A stretch of 64,000 nt of DNA from Chitinophagaceae bacterium UBA1931 (GCA_002337125.1 DDFJ01000001.1:434001-498000), one strand, 5' to 3'. Shown: positions 23,870-31,251, numbered from the stretch's first letter. Made by a program: numbers and translations. Notes: a model not told the origin generated them from the sequence alone.

Positions 23870-24711
23870 GTTTCTACCCGGCTGAGAATATCTTTTAAAG
23901 CAGCCATGCGCTGAATCATGTAAGGAACAGTATCAAGTCCGCTCACAAATTTGAGAATATAGGTGTAGATGCCTATTAAATCGCCAGCCTGCAATGTTTT
24001 GCCGCTTGTGCTTGATGCAATAACAAGTGATACTGTAATAATCACCATCACCAGCAATTCCATTACACCAAAGTTCCAAGCTTCCTGGTCGCTGATACGA
24101 ATCTGCCATTTGCGGAGTATGTTATAGTGCTCGTTGATGCGGATGGAGTTTTTTGTTGCCAGTACATTGATCTGTTGCTCTAACTCATCGTTACGGAATT
24201 TGTTGAGCCTGCGCATGCGTTTGCCATAAATATAACTGGTGATGGTAACCGGTATCAGCATCAGCATACAAAGCAAAACCACCTGTGAATCGTAAAAGCA
24301 AAGCAAAATCAGTGAACCAATAATGTTATAAGCTGCTTCAATTACATAATTCAGATCAAATTCCAGGAAGTCAATAAACTCTCTTGATAAAGTTGAATGG
24401 GCACTGAGCTGTGATAATTCTTTGTTTTTATTGCGGCTCATTAACCGAACTACCAAAGAAGTATAAATATCAGAATAGGTGCGGGAGTCGTACATGTGGC
24501 GGATAGTTCCTGTAACAACCCAAAGCAGATGGGCTGCTGCCAATAAGATCAGTCCGTTGTACGAACCTTTGATTAATCCGTTCACAGCTTCGCCAAGAAA
24601 ATAAGGGCGAAGCAATAAACCCAGCATTTCAATTCCAAATAAGCTATAGGTAAGCAACAATTTGTATTTGTGCTTTTGCAGAATTGTTTGAACAACCCAT
24701 TTTCCAGGCAT
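23821..24711 (-). CDS. ABC transporter six-transmembrane domain protein without ATPase domain
   Basis: 296 residues matching a type-I ABC exporter membrane domain. It has a pre-helix (LQKHKYKLLLTYSLFGIEM), six membrane helices with the long cytoplasmic extensions between them, and the typical last segment TYILKFVSGLDTVPYMIQRM followed by AALKDILSRVE. In full-length exporters the linker to the nucleotide-binding domain begins there. Instead, an acidic tail (ETQSDDEEKEPAFSS) and a stop follow, and no ATPase gene is adjacent. Such TMD-only proteins recur in Bacteroidota, so this need not be a broken gene. It lies 128 bp downstream of the ATP-grasp-SET gene on the same strand but has its own TATCTTTG element at 24814-24821. 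Confidence 0.82.
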   Translation of the reverse strand: MPGKWVVQTILQKHKYKLLLTYSLFGIEMLGLLLRPYFLGEAVNGLIKGSYNGLILLAAAHLLWVVTGTIRHMYDSRTYSDIYTSLVVRLMSRNKNKELSQLSAHSTLSREFIDFLEFDLNYVIEAAYNIIGSLILLCFYDSQVVLLCMLMLIPVTITSYIYGKRMRRLNKFRNDELEQQINVLATKNSIRINEHYNILRKWQIRISDQEAWNFGVMELLVMVIITVSLVIASSTSGKTLQAGDLIGIYTYILKFVSGLDTVPYMIQRMAALKDILSRVETQSDDEEKEPAFSSVA

Positions 24712-24813
24712 AAAATCTCCTTTCGTTTACACTTTTTGTAATAGACTTAACAGAATTACCGGAGTTTAGTGAAAGATGAATTTTCTTTCCGGTTAATGGA
24801 TTAGTAGGAACTG

Positions 24814-24821
24814 CAAAGATA
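24814..24821 (-). promoter_or_regulatory. -7 promoter element of the transmembrane-only ABC gene
   Basis: TATCTTTG on the - strand, 102 bp before the ATG, located just beyond the end of the ATP-grasp-SET gene. Indicates that the ABC gene can be transcribed independently of the ligase cluster. Confidence 0.6.
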
Positions 24822-24839
24822 AGAAGGGGGATGGCAGTG

Positions 24840-26267
24840 TTACCTGTTATTTTGTTCTCTGAGTGTGACAGAATTTCCTTTTGTGCCTGTAATTTTTTTG
24901 CGGCAACCCGGTGCACCACACTGGCAGTCAAATGTTTCGGCTGACTCATTTAGAAGATCCGAATAGTCCATTGTCAATTCTTCGCCAGCTGAAATTTGCC
25001 TGATTGCAACAAGATTCAGGCCTTTGTAGGCAGTGTTCGGGCTGCAGGAATGGTTTTGCGGAGCCCATTCGGTTGGGTTATTATCCCACAAAACATATAC
25101 TTCACTGCTGAGGGGAACAGCATAATGTTTGAATAAAAGCTTTTCTTCAGGCAGCCAGTTTTCTTCCACATAACGTTTGGTAACGATGCGCTGTGGCCGT
25201 TCTTCGCCTTTGAAAATAACTTCGCCTGCGGCAATAGGCTGCGTGGCATAAATACCAAAACCCGCAATCGAATTTCCTTTCATTACATATTTCTTCTGGC
25301 GGCGTTTGTGGCGGGCAATGCCTTCATCAATAATATGCTGCAGAAAACCAGCCTGGCCAATGCCATCGGCTTTAATAATGTAATCGGCGCTGCCTTCATA
25401 ACCATCAGTATAAAAAACTGAACAGGTGAAATTGACTTCAAGGAAATAAATCGTTCCTTTTGCATCCATCCTGAAATCCATCCTTGCATAACCAACACCA
25501 CCAAAGCTTCTGAAAATGCGTTGTGCTGCTTCCGTTAATTGTTGTTTGATGGAAGAATCTGTTACCGGAATATTGCTTTCAGGATGCAGTTCGGATGTTT
25601 TAAGTGAATAGGTTTTGAATGATTTTCCCTGCGGAAAAATAAATTCAATTGGCTGAAACACTTTGCAGACTTTTTCATCTTTTGCATCGGCAGCAACGAG
25701 CACAGTAAATTCTCTTCCCGCTATAAATTCTTCCACCAGCAGTTGAGGATATTCTTTCAGCAGCAATTCTGCTTTTTCCTGTAGCTCTTCAACGCTGCCC
25801 ACTTTTGATGAATCATCAATGCCAAGACTGTCGCCTGCTTTTGCAGGTTTCACAAACAAAGGAAATGAAAGATGCTGTACCTGCTGTTGCAGGTTATGTA
25901 ACGAGTCGATTAAAGCATAATTAGCTGTTGCCACACCTTCGGTGTAAGCAACATATTTCATTAATTCTTTTGGCGGATCGTACAACAATGTTGTTGGTCC
26001 TGTAAATGGAAGATTTAATAATTCGAGTGTATAAATCACATCAATGGAAGGAACTTCCCATTCAAGATATCCTTCACAGAGATTTACAAAACAATCATAT
26101 CCATTTTTACTCAGCTCAAGCAGTTGTTTATAGGTAGTGAGTTTATTTAATAACACATGATCAAACTCAACATCAGGTAACAGGTGTGATAAATTACGTG
26201 CAGGATCGTAGTATTGATAATCAACAGCAGAAGTGGAGTAATCGGGTTGAAGTACACAAATCTTCAT
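24840..26267 (-). CDS. ATP-grasp ligase fused to a SET methyltransferase domain
   Basis: 475 residues in two parts. Residues 1-320 are a D-Ala-D-Ala-ligase-like ATP-grasp enzyme: NLCEGYLEWEVPS (62-74), nucleotide loop FVKPAKAGDSLGI (138-150), EEFIAGREFTV (179-189), RMDFRMD (262-268) and Mg-binding FLEVN (275-279). Residues about 327-461 are a SET domain: GFGIYATQPIAAGEVI (336-351), NHSCSPN (405-411), EELTMDY (429-435) and a Cys-rich post-SET CQCGAPGCRKKITG (448-461). The protein would form an amide or peptide bond with ATP and also carry S-adenosylmethionine-dependent N-methylation. Its substrate is unknown. Third gene of a SET, ATP-grasp, ATP-grasp-SET run, starting 16 bp after the previous stop. 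Confidence 0.88.
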   Translation of the reverse strand: MKICVLQPDYSTSAVDYQYYDPARNLSHLLPDVEFDHVLLNKLTTYKQLLELSKNGYDCFVNLCEGYLEWEVPSIDVIYTLELLNLPFTGPTTLLYDPPKELMKYVAYTEGVATANYALIDSLHNLQQQVQHLSFPLFVKPAKAGDSLGIDDSSKVGSVEELQEKAELLLKEYPQLLVEEFIAGREFTVLVAADAKDEKVCKVFQPIEFIFPQGKSFKTYSLKTSELHPESNIPVTDSSIKQQLTEAAQRIFRSFGGVGYARMDFRMDAKGTIYFLEVNFTCSVFYTDGYEGSADYIIKADGIGQAGFLQHIIDEGIARHKRRQKKYVMKGNSIAGFGIYATQPIAAGEVIFKGEERPQRIVTKRYVEENWLPEEKLLFKHYAVPLSSEVYVLWDNNPTEWAPQNHSCSPNTAYKGLNLVAIRQISAGEELTMDYSDLLNESAETFDCQCGAPGCRKKITGTKGNSVTLREQNNR

Positions 26268-26282
26268 AATCGTTCAGCAGCA

Positions 26283-27413
26283 TTATCTCACTGCAATAGC
26301 CTTTTTTTGTTTTTGATGATGACGTTGCAATGCGTCTTTTAAAATGTGCAGTATTAACCCGGAATAAGGTTGATTGCTAAGCCGCACAATTGCACCGATG
26401 GATGTATAATTTTCATCTTCACTTAAACCACATTGTGCATTTACTTCCAGCACATACATTTTACCGGTTGCTTTATCCATGCGTATATCAACCCGGCCAT
26501 AACCTGTTCCGCCAACTGCGCAATAGGCTTTCCAGCTTAAGTCCATAATCTTTTTTTGAAGATTGATAGGAGGCAGGTGGTATTGATAAAAATCTTCGTA
26601 CTCACCCATTGGCTTTTCGTTTTCATACATCTCCCATAAACGGTCGAAGGATAAAAACTTTTCTGTATCGGGAAGGTCTTTATGAAAAATACGTTCAACG
26701 GGTGTATAAACTTTTCTGCTTCTTGGCGAGTGATAAGAACCTGAAATAAACACTGTGTACTCCGGCCCGTTAATGAATTGTTCAGCCACCAGTCCGCCAA
26801 ATGTAAAATCCCATCCACGGTAACCTTCAAATAATTCTTTAACAAGTGCTTTCAGTTCATCATCATTCTGCACAACGTTTTTTACACCAAGCCCCATACT
26901 TCCACCGCTAACAGCAGGTTTTACAATTAAAGGAGTTCCGATTTTTTTGCAGATACCATCAAGCTTTTGCTGGTTGTTATGAATAGGAATCCATGCAGCA
27001 TGAGATATGTTTTCTTTATCAAACAATTCCTTCATCACAATTTTTGATGTGGTATTGTCGTAAAATGCAGGATCGGCTCCGGTGTAAATCAGTTTCTTTT
27101 CCTTGAGGTAATGAATCACTGAAACACCCGGTGTTCCATTCACTTCATCACCATCACATAAGTTCAACACAATAGGAGTTTGAAAAGATGTGGTTGTTGC
27201 AATATCATCAATTACCTGTTTAAAGTCGGCTTGTGTAACAGGTTGCCATTTCCAGTTAAGTTTTAATTCTTCAAAAACTTTTGTGTATTCACCAATGCTT
27301 TGCGTGAAATCGTAATAGTAGTCAAGATTGGCATCGTTTGTTTGAAGATAGGGAGCAAGTACCCAAACAAATGGTGGATGATGAACAGAAGAATTTAAGG
27401 GGTTAGAAAGCAT
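26283..27413 (-). CDS. ATP-grasp ligase, D-Ala-D-Ala-ligase-like
   Basis: 376 residues. ATP-grasp elements: IVKPAVSGGSMGLGV (163-177, nucleotide loop), AEQFINGPEYTV (210-221), RVDIRMD (307-313) and VLEVNAQCGLSEDE (321-334, metal ligands). It is unlikely to be the cell-wall Ddl. The usual EVNTxPG is EVNAQCG, an extra segment SFDRLWEMYENEKPMGEYED sits at about 255-274, and the partner genes are SET proteins. It is a paralogue of the ligase half of the next gene: both have a Cys three residues after EVN. Likely an amide ligase for a small peptide or amino-acid derivative. 24 bp after the SET gene, 15 bp before the fusion gene. Confidence 0.88.
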   Translation of the reverse strand: MLSNPLNSSVHHPPFVWVLAPYLQTNDANLDYYYDFTQSIGEYTKVFEELKLNWKWQPVTQADFKQVIDDIATTTSFQTPIVLNLCDGDEVNGTPGVSVIHYLKEKKLIYTGADPAFYDNTTSKIVMKELFDKENISHAAWIPIHNNQQKLDGICKKIGTPLIVKPAVSGGSMGLGVKNVVQNDDELKALVKELFEGYRGWDFTFGGLVAEQFINGPEYTVFISGSYHSPRSRKVYTPVERIFHKDLPDTEKFLSFDRLWEMYENEKPMGEYEDFYQYHLPPINLQKKIMDLSWKAYCAVGGTGYGRVDIRMDKATGKMYVLEVNAQCGLSEDENYTSIGAIVRLSNQPYSGLILHILKDALQRHHQKQKKAIAVR

Positions 27414-27437
27414 TATTCAAAATAACAGATTAATTGT

Positions 27438-27920
27438 TTAACTGCTGAGTTTTTGCTGTATAAAATCTGTGAGTTTGTATTCACTTAGCAGCTCTTTATC
27501 CAATTCTTTTGCGCCTTTAATGATGCCGATGCAATTGGTTTCGCCGCAAAGACATTTGAAAGGCTCAGCCATAAACCATTCTGTTGATGGGTAGAAAAAC
27601 GTAAACTCATCACCAGGCCTGATTGTTTTCAGCGCCACAAGTTCCATTGTTGTGGTGTTGAAAAACGAATTGGGATTACAACTGTGGTTGATGTACTGCA
27701 AAAATTCCGGTTCAAGTATAATATGTTCATGTTCGCCCGACTGAACAGTATAACGTGAAGGATCTTTGTGTATTTCTTTTGCACTGAAGGCACTGATAAC
27801 ATCGCCCCGCTCAAAAGCTTTTGTTGAAATGAGCAGGTGATGATTTGTTTGCGCCTGCAGATGTATTTCGGCAATGTCATAATGCCCGGATACAAATGTT
27901 GCAAGGGTTGATGGGTTCAT
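27438..27920 (-). CDS. SET domain protein (putative lysine or peptide N-methyltransferase)
   Basis: 160 residues, essentially a minimal SET domain: LLISTKAFERGDVISAF (29-45, SAM-binding strand pair, with the usual G-G replaced), INHSCNPN (77-84, the pseudoknot NHSC.PN), GDEFTFFYP (103-111, catalytic Tyr likely Y110) and post-SET CLCGETNC (123-130). SET enzymes methylate lysine side chains in proteins, but small-molecule or peptide targets cannot be excluded. First gene of the cluster; the same domain recurs fused to a ligase two genes downstream, so methylation is probably coupled to ligation. A promoter was not recognised in the 185 bp upstream. Confidence 0.86.
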   Translation of the reverse strand: MNPSTLATFVSGHYDIAEIHLQAQTNHHLLISTKAFERGDVISAFSAKEIHKDPSRYTVQSGEHEHIILEPEFLQYINHSCNPNSFFNTTTMELVALKTIRPGDEFTFFYPSTEWFMAEPFKCLCGETNCIGIIKGAKELDKELLSEYKLTDFIQQKLSS

Positions 27921-28029
27921 GAAAAGAATTAAGTGTTAATAGTTGAAATTATGAATAGATCATTAATAATGGGGAAGGTTTAACGTAATGTTGAATGAAT
28001 GTGAATAATTACAACTATGGTCCTATACA

Positions 28030-28062
28030 AAAAAAGAACCCGTTTCAAAACTGAAACGGGTT
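28030..28062 (-). terminator. terminator of trxA
   Basis: Stem AACCCGTTTCA / TGAAACGGGTT (28037-28047 and 28052-28062); on the - strand it is followed by TCTTTTTTTG. Confidence 0.85.
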
Positions 28063-28105
28063 GTTATCTTTTAAAAAGAAACCTCCAGGGTATTCTTTGC
28101 TGGTA

Positions 28106-28423
28106 TTACATGTGCTGTTCAATCTTCTTAACAAAGTTAGCTTTAGGTTGTGCACCAACTAATTTGTCAACTACTTTGCCGCCTTTTACAAAAAGAATAG
28201 CTGGGATAGAAGTAATGCCAAAGTTCATGCTGATCTGGGGATTTTCATCCACATTTACTTTACCAACTTTTACTTTACCATCGTATTCTTTTGAAAGTTC
28301 TTCAATAACCGGTCCAATTGCACGGCAGGGACCGCACCATTCAGCCCAAAAGTCAATAACACTCAGTTTGTCTGAACTGATGACTTCGCTCTGGAAATTT
28401 GCATCTGTGAATTGTAATGCCAT
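28106..28423 (-). CDS. trxA: thioredoxin
   Basis: 105-residue cytoplasmic thioredoxin with the redox centre WAEWCGPCRAIGP (26-38; cysteines 30 and 33), the cis-proline strand ITSIPAILFVKGG (about 72-84) and a C-terminal helix. It reduces disulfides with electrons from thioredoxin reductase. I start it at ATG 28423 (MALQFTD), the canonical N-terminus; an upstream in-frame ATG at 28486 would add 21 residues containing the promoter. A TAAATTTG element lies about 40 bp upstream and a strong terminator downstream, so it is monocistronic. Confidence 0.95.
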   Translation of the reverse strand: MALQFTDANFQSEVISSDKLSVIDFWAEWCGPCRAIGPVIEELSKEYDGKVKVGKVNVDENPQISMNFGITSIPAILFVKGGKVVDKLVGAQPKANFVKKIEQHM

Positions 28424-28462
28424 AATATGTTCCTTAATTTTTTTGTGATTAAAATAGAAACG

Positions 28463-28470
28463 CAAATTTA
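28463..28470 (-). promoter_or_regulatory. -7 promoter element of trxA
   Basis: TAAATTTG on the - strand, 39 bp before the chosen start codon; exact TAnnTTTG. Its position inside the longer open frame supports the downstream start. Confidence 0.6.
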
Positions 28471-28655
28471 AGTCCATTCGCCCCAAACTGTTGTTCTGTC
28501 ATTATCCACATCTGTTCACATCTTCATTTGCAGGAAATCTTTCCTTGCCAATCAATGATTTATCAAGCAGAGCATTTCAAATTTTCCCAGTACCGGCATT
28601 TTAAATTCATCGACTTTTTGTCATTGACAGGCAGACAGCACTTGATAAATGTCAA

Positions 28656-28686
28656 CAAAAAGCCCAAAGCAAAAGCTTTGGGCTTT
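28656..28686 (-). terminator. terminator of the four-repeat metal-binding gene
   Basis: Stem AAAGCCCAAAGC / GCTTTGGGCTTT around a four-base AAAA loop; on the - strand it is followed by TTTTTG. Confidence 0.85.
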
Positions 28687-28720
28687 GAGGATTACATATC
28701 TTCTTAAATACTAAATGCGA

Positions 28721-29389
28721 TCAACTTTTTTTCTTTAATTCCATTTTGCATTTGCTGCATGTTCCCGGTTTATCGCTGGTAACATCAGGGTGCATTGGGC
28801 AATAATAACCTTTTGCTACTTCCTGCTTTGTTTTGCTCATTTTCTTTTCAAGATCCATTCCGCATTTGCCGCATTTGCCGGGTTTATCACTCACCTGGTC
28901 GGGGTGCATTGGACATATATATGAAATGGCAACATCAGTTTTCATGTTTTCTTTTTTCTCCTTTCCTTTCTTCACTAAGTCCATACCGCATTTGCTGCAT
29001 TTACCGGGCTTATCGCTTGCCTGGTCAGGGTGCATTGGGCAGGTAAACTTTGCATCATGATCACCATGTTCATTTCCTTCTTTGTCTTTTGCATCCTTCA
29101 CTAAATCCATACCGCATTTGCTGCATTTGCCGGGTTTATCGCTTGTCTGATCGGGATGCATAGGGCAGGTATATTTTGCTTCATGCATGCCTTGATGCTT
29201 TTCACATTTATCGCCTTTTTCGCATTTGCAATCAGGTCCGCATTCACCTTCAGGACAAGTACATTTTTTTACCTGTTCGGTTTTAGCCTTTGTTTGCTTG
29301 GTGCTTTTGGTTTTGCCTTTTGGCTGGGCAAATAAACCAACAGAAACGATTGTGAAAATTACAGCGAGCAAAAGTTTTACTGTTTTCAT
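28721..29389 (-). CDS. secreted protein with four heavy-metal-binding (HMBD) repeats
   Basis: 222 residues. A signal peptide (LLLAVIFTIVSVGLFAQ, cut after about 21) is followed by a basic linker and a metallothionein-like Cys cluster, KCTCPEGECGPDCKCEKG (about 42-59). Four HMBD units then occur at about 70-112, 113-152, 153-190 and 192-222. Each has YxCPMHPD...SDKPGKCxKCGMDL; the last is slightly degenerate (CSKCKMEL). Single HMBD domains cap CusB-type or P-type copper pumps and are thought to hand over Cu or similar ions. A free four-unit protein would act as a periplasmic metal sponge or carrier. A TATATTTG promoter lies upstream. Confidence 0.88.
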   Translation of the reverse strand: MKTVKLLLAVIFTIVSVGLFAQPKGKTKSTKQTKAKTEQVKKCTCPEGECGPDCKCEKGDKCEKHQGMHEAKYTCPMHPDQTSDKPGKCSKCGMDLVKDAKDKEGNEHGDHDAKFTCPMHPDQASDKPGKCSKCGMDLVKKGKEKKENMKTDVAISYICPMHPDQVSDKPGKCGKCGMDLEKKMSKTKQEVAKGYYCPMHPDVTSDKPGTCSKCKMELKKKS

Positions 29390-29420
29390 ATTTGAATTGT
29401 TTTGTTTGAGAATGATGAAG

Positions 29421-29428
29421 CAAATATA
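29421..29428 (-). promoter_or_regulatory. -7 promoter element of the four-repeat metal-binding gene
   Basis: TATATTTG on the - strand, exact TAnnTTTG, 31 bp before the ATG. Confidence 0.6.
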
Positions 29429-29487
29429 ATTATGCTTCCTTGTTGTTTGTGAAAGATCGTATTTTTTAAGAAAAAGATGAGAATTTA

Positions 29488-29982
29488 TTACTGCAGGTTG
29501 CTTTTTGGTTTGATGGGAATCCAGATATCTTCTTCCGAATCCGGGCTTGCATTTTTATAAAGCTTGCCTAATACTTCAAAGTGCGGACGGTTATCGAGTA
29601 CGTAAGTTGAAGAAGGTAACCATTCAGTAAAAATGTATTGGAAAATGCTGGGATCATTACTGGAGCCCTTGTAATGAAAGACTGCATACAAGCCTTCCTG
29701 TAATAAAAACAACTGCATATTCTCCGGAACAATACGATCATCACTGACTTCAATTGCTGCCCATTTTTCAAATTCATCAGCCGGATTTGCCGGATTGTAA
29801 CCCGGAGGATAAATATTTATTGAAAAGAGTTCTTCATTTACATTGTTCATGATTTCTTTTCTGCGGGGCATAAATGTTTTCCATAATAAAGCAGTTTTAT
29901 TATTTGCAAGCGACATGGACATAGGAATGCCGATTAATTTTTTTGGCTGCAGTAATTGAATATTTGGCTGAACCTGGCTCAT
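29488..29982 (-). CDS. GyrI-like (AraC effector-binding type) domain protein
   Basis: 164 residues of the GyrI-like/BacT small-molecule-binding fold. Evidence: KLIGIPMSMSLANNKTALLWKTFMPRR at the start, EKWAAIEVSD in the middle, then LYAVFHYKGSSND (about 104-116), a helix with IFTEWLPSSTYVLDNRPHFEVL and the closing DIWIPIKP. In AraC-type regulators this fold senses drugs; standalone copies may bind or hydrolyse small molecules. No DNA-binding domain is attached. It is monocistronic, 98 bp upstream of the metal-binding gene on the same strand. Confidence 0.82.
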   Translation of the reverse strand: MSQVQPNIQLLQPKKLIGIPMSMSLANNKTALLWKTFMPRRKEIMNNVNEELFSINIYPPGYNPANPADEFEKWAAIEVSDDRIVPENMQLFLLQEGLYAVFHYKGSSNDPSIFQYIFTEWLPSSTYVLDNRPHFEVLGKLYKNASPDSEEDIWIPIKPKSNLQ

Positions 29983-30288
29983 AACATAAAGTTAACAGCA
30001 TCAGATTACCTGGAAAAAATGCTTTTGGACATCATGGCTAATTTTTTCTGAAATCCTTTGCTGTAAAGGGTTTTAACGTTTGGTTTTGAAACTAAAGACC
30101 ATGAAAAGTACTTAATCTTGGCTTGTACACTGTAAAACCTCTGCTTAGCTTTGTGTCATCAATACGAAATACAGGTATTGAGAAGATAAAATAATCCGGA
30201 ATTAATTTATCCCGCCTTGCTTGCTAAAGCGAAACTTGCCCCGAAGAAATTAGATCGTAAAAAAGAAACAATAACTTTTAAATTAAAC
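29983..30288. other. intergenic region upstream of a small secreted protein
   Basis: 306 bp with no credible gene. The right half holds a promoter at 30122-30153 and therefore a 5' leader of about 130 nt. The leader contains a small hairpin, GCTTGCTAAAGC (30220-30231), but no riboswitch class that I recognise. The left half is featureless. Confidence 0.55.
30122..30153 (+). promoter_or_regulatory. promoter of the small secreted protein gene
   Basis: TAGCTTTG (30146-30153) fits TAnnTTTG, with CTTG (30122-30125) 20 bp upstream. The distance to the start codon (135 bp) is long for this window. Confidence 0.5.
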
Positions 30289-30684
30289 ATGATGAAAACA
30301 ACAGTGAAAAATGCAGTAATTGGTTTATTTACTTTAACAGCCATTACATTTGGATTTAGTGCAAAAGCAGGTAACGAAGTTCCAGGTGCAGAATTGATCT
30401 CAGCAGGTAAGCTCAACAATCAACCAGTATTTCAGCTTAATATCAACAATAAAGAAAATGCGAAGTATGCAATTGTGATTAAAGATGATGCTGGTGAAGT
30501 AGTTTACCAGGAAGTGGTTTCAGGTGTAAATATCAGCCGCAAGTTCCAGTTAAATGCTGAAGATTTTGCAGGATCTGATGTACGTTTTGAGATCATTGAT
30601 CTGAAAAATTCTACAGTTGCAAGTGCCTTTAATGTAAAGGAAAACCTGCGCATCGTAAATGAATCAGAAGTTGTAAAGAATTAA
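30289..30684 (+). CDS. small secreted protein, unknown function
   Basis: 131 residues. Start at the tandem ATGs 30289/30292 (MMKTTVKN), giving a proper signal peptide (AVIGLFTLTAITFGFSAKAG); the frame is open further upstream but would place the signal inside. The mature part is all-beta and Ig-like in pattern: PVFQLNINNKENAKYAIVIK, DAGEVVYQEVVSG, SRKFQLNAEDF, VRFEIIDLKNS. This resembles a C-terminal-sorting or adhesion-type beta sandwich, but no motif proves it. Monocistronic between its own promoter and a strong terminator. Family not recognised with confidence. Confidence 0.75.
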   Translation: MMKTTVKNAVIGLFTLTAITFGFSAKAGNEVPGAELISAGKLNNQPVFQLNINNKENAKYAIVIKDDAGEVVYQEVVSGVNISRKFQLNAEDFAGSDVRFEIIDLKNSTVASAFNVKENLRIVNESEVVKN

Positions 30685-30707
30685 AAACAACGAATATTGA
30701 GAAAATG

Positions 30708-30740
30708 AAACGGGGTGCATTGCACCCCGTTTGTTTTTTT
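30708..30740. terminator. terminator after the small secreted protein gene
   Basis: Near-perfect palindrome AAACGGGGTGCA / TGCACCCCGTTT (30708-30719, 30721-30732), followed by GTTTTTTT. It faces the convergent metal-binding gene as well. Confidence 0.85.
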
Positions 30741-30759
30741 GGTAATACTCAAATTGAGA

Positions 30760-31173
30760 TTATTCATCAGCTTCTGTAAGTGCCATATCACACTTCGGGC
30801 ATTTCTCTTTTTTATCACCGGTAGTTGATTGCATCGGGCATTCATAATTATTCACCACGTTTACTTTCATTTTTTCCTTTGCACTCATTGTACGGTTCAT
30901 TCCGCAATCACTGCATTTGCGATGATTATTGTTTAATGCAACTGCATGCACCGGCTGTTTGTTTTTTTGTGTAACCTGCAGTTTCATTTGTTCTTTTTTT
31001 GATAATTGCCGGGTATTACTATGCATTGTTTGGTTGGTGTTGTTATGCAACGGGCAGGAATAAAGAACGGTATGTGTTGTGGTGTCTTTTTTACCTGCTT
31101 TTTCCTGTGCAGAAACAGAAAAAGTTACAACAGATAATATGACTGTTGCTATCAATAATTTTATTGTTCTCAT
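30760..31173 (-). CDS. secreted degenerate heavy-metal-binding (HMBD-like) protein
   Basis: 138 residues from ATG 31173, which yields a clean signal peptide (LLIATVILSVVTFSVSAQ); an upstream ATG at 31245 would bury it. Mature part: YSCPLHNNTNQ (about 40-50), an insert of about 50 residues, HRKCSDCGMNRTM (about 85-97), then a more regular YECPMQSTTGDKKEKCPKCDMALTE (about 110-134). The linkers LSKKEQMKLQV and MSAKEKMKVNV repeat, so the protein is two HMBD units, the first split by an insertion. Likely a periplasmic Cu or similar metal binder. Same strand as the HYC_CC_PP gene 79 bp upstream. Confidence 0.8.
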   Translation of the reverse strand: MRTIKLLIATVILSVVTFSVSAQEKAGKKDTTTHTVLYSCPLHNNTNQTMHSNTRQLSKKEQMKLQVTQKNKQPVHAVALNNNHRKCSDCGMNRTMSAKEKMKVNVVNNYECPMQSTTGDKKEKCPKCDMALTEADE

Positions 31174-31251
31174 TTGAATGAAGATTGAATGTGTTAAAAA
31201 GAATGTTGCCTGCAGAAGAAGTCTGCAAGGTTTTTTATCAAGCAACTAAAT

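Noticed and set aside
23821..24711. Transmembrane-only ABC gene as a pseudogene of a full exporter.
   Set aside because: The frame is intact, the end falls at the domain border with a distinct acidic tail, no ATPase remnant lies downstream, and a good promoter precedes it.
26283..27413. Standalone ATP-grasp gene as the cell-wall D-Ala-D-Ala ligase (ddl).
   Set aside because: Its EVN motif lacks the Ddl proline, it has an extra segment near residues 255-274, and it clusters with SET genes rather than mur genes.
28502..28510. Perfect DnaA box TTATCCACA, followed by a partial TGTTCACA, suggesting an origin.
   Set aside because: Only one good box in the region; no AT-rich unwinding element or box cluster, and dnaA/dnaN are absent. 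A single 9-mer is expected by chance in 64 kb.
28760..29200. Regularly spaced repeated DNA resembling a repeat-spacer array.
   Set aside because: It is the coding sequence of four HMBD protein repeats in one open frame; the 'repeats' are about 30-bp codon-level matches, and the spacers encode linkers.
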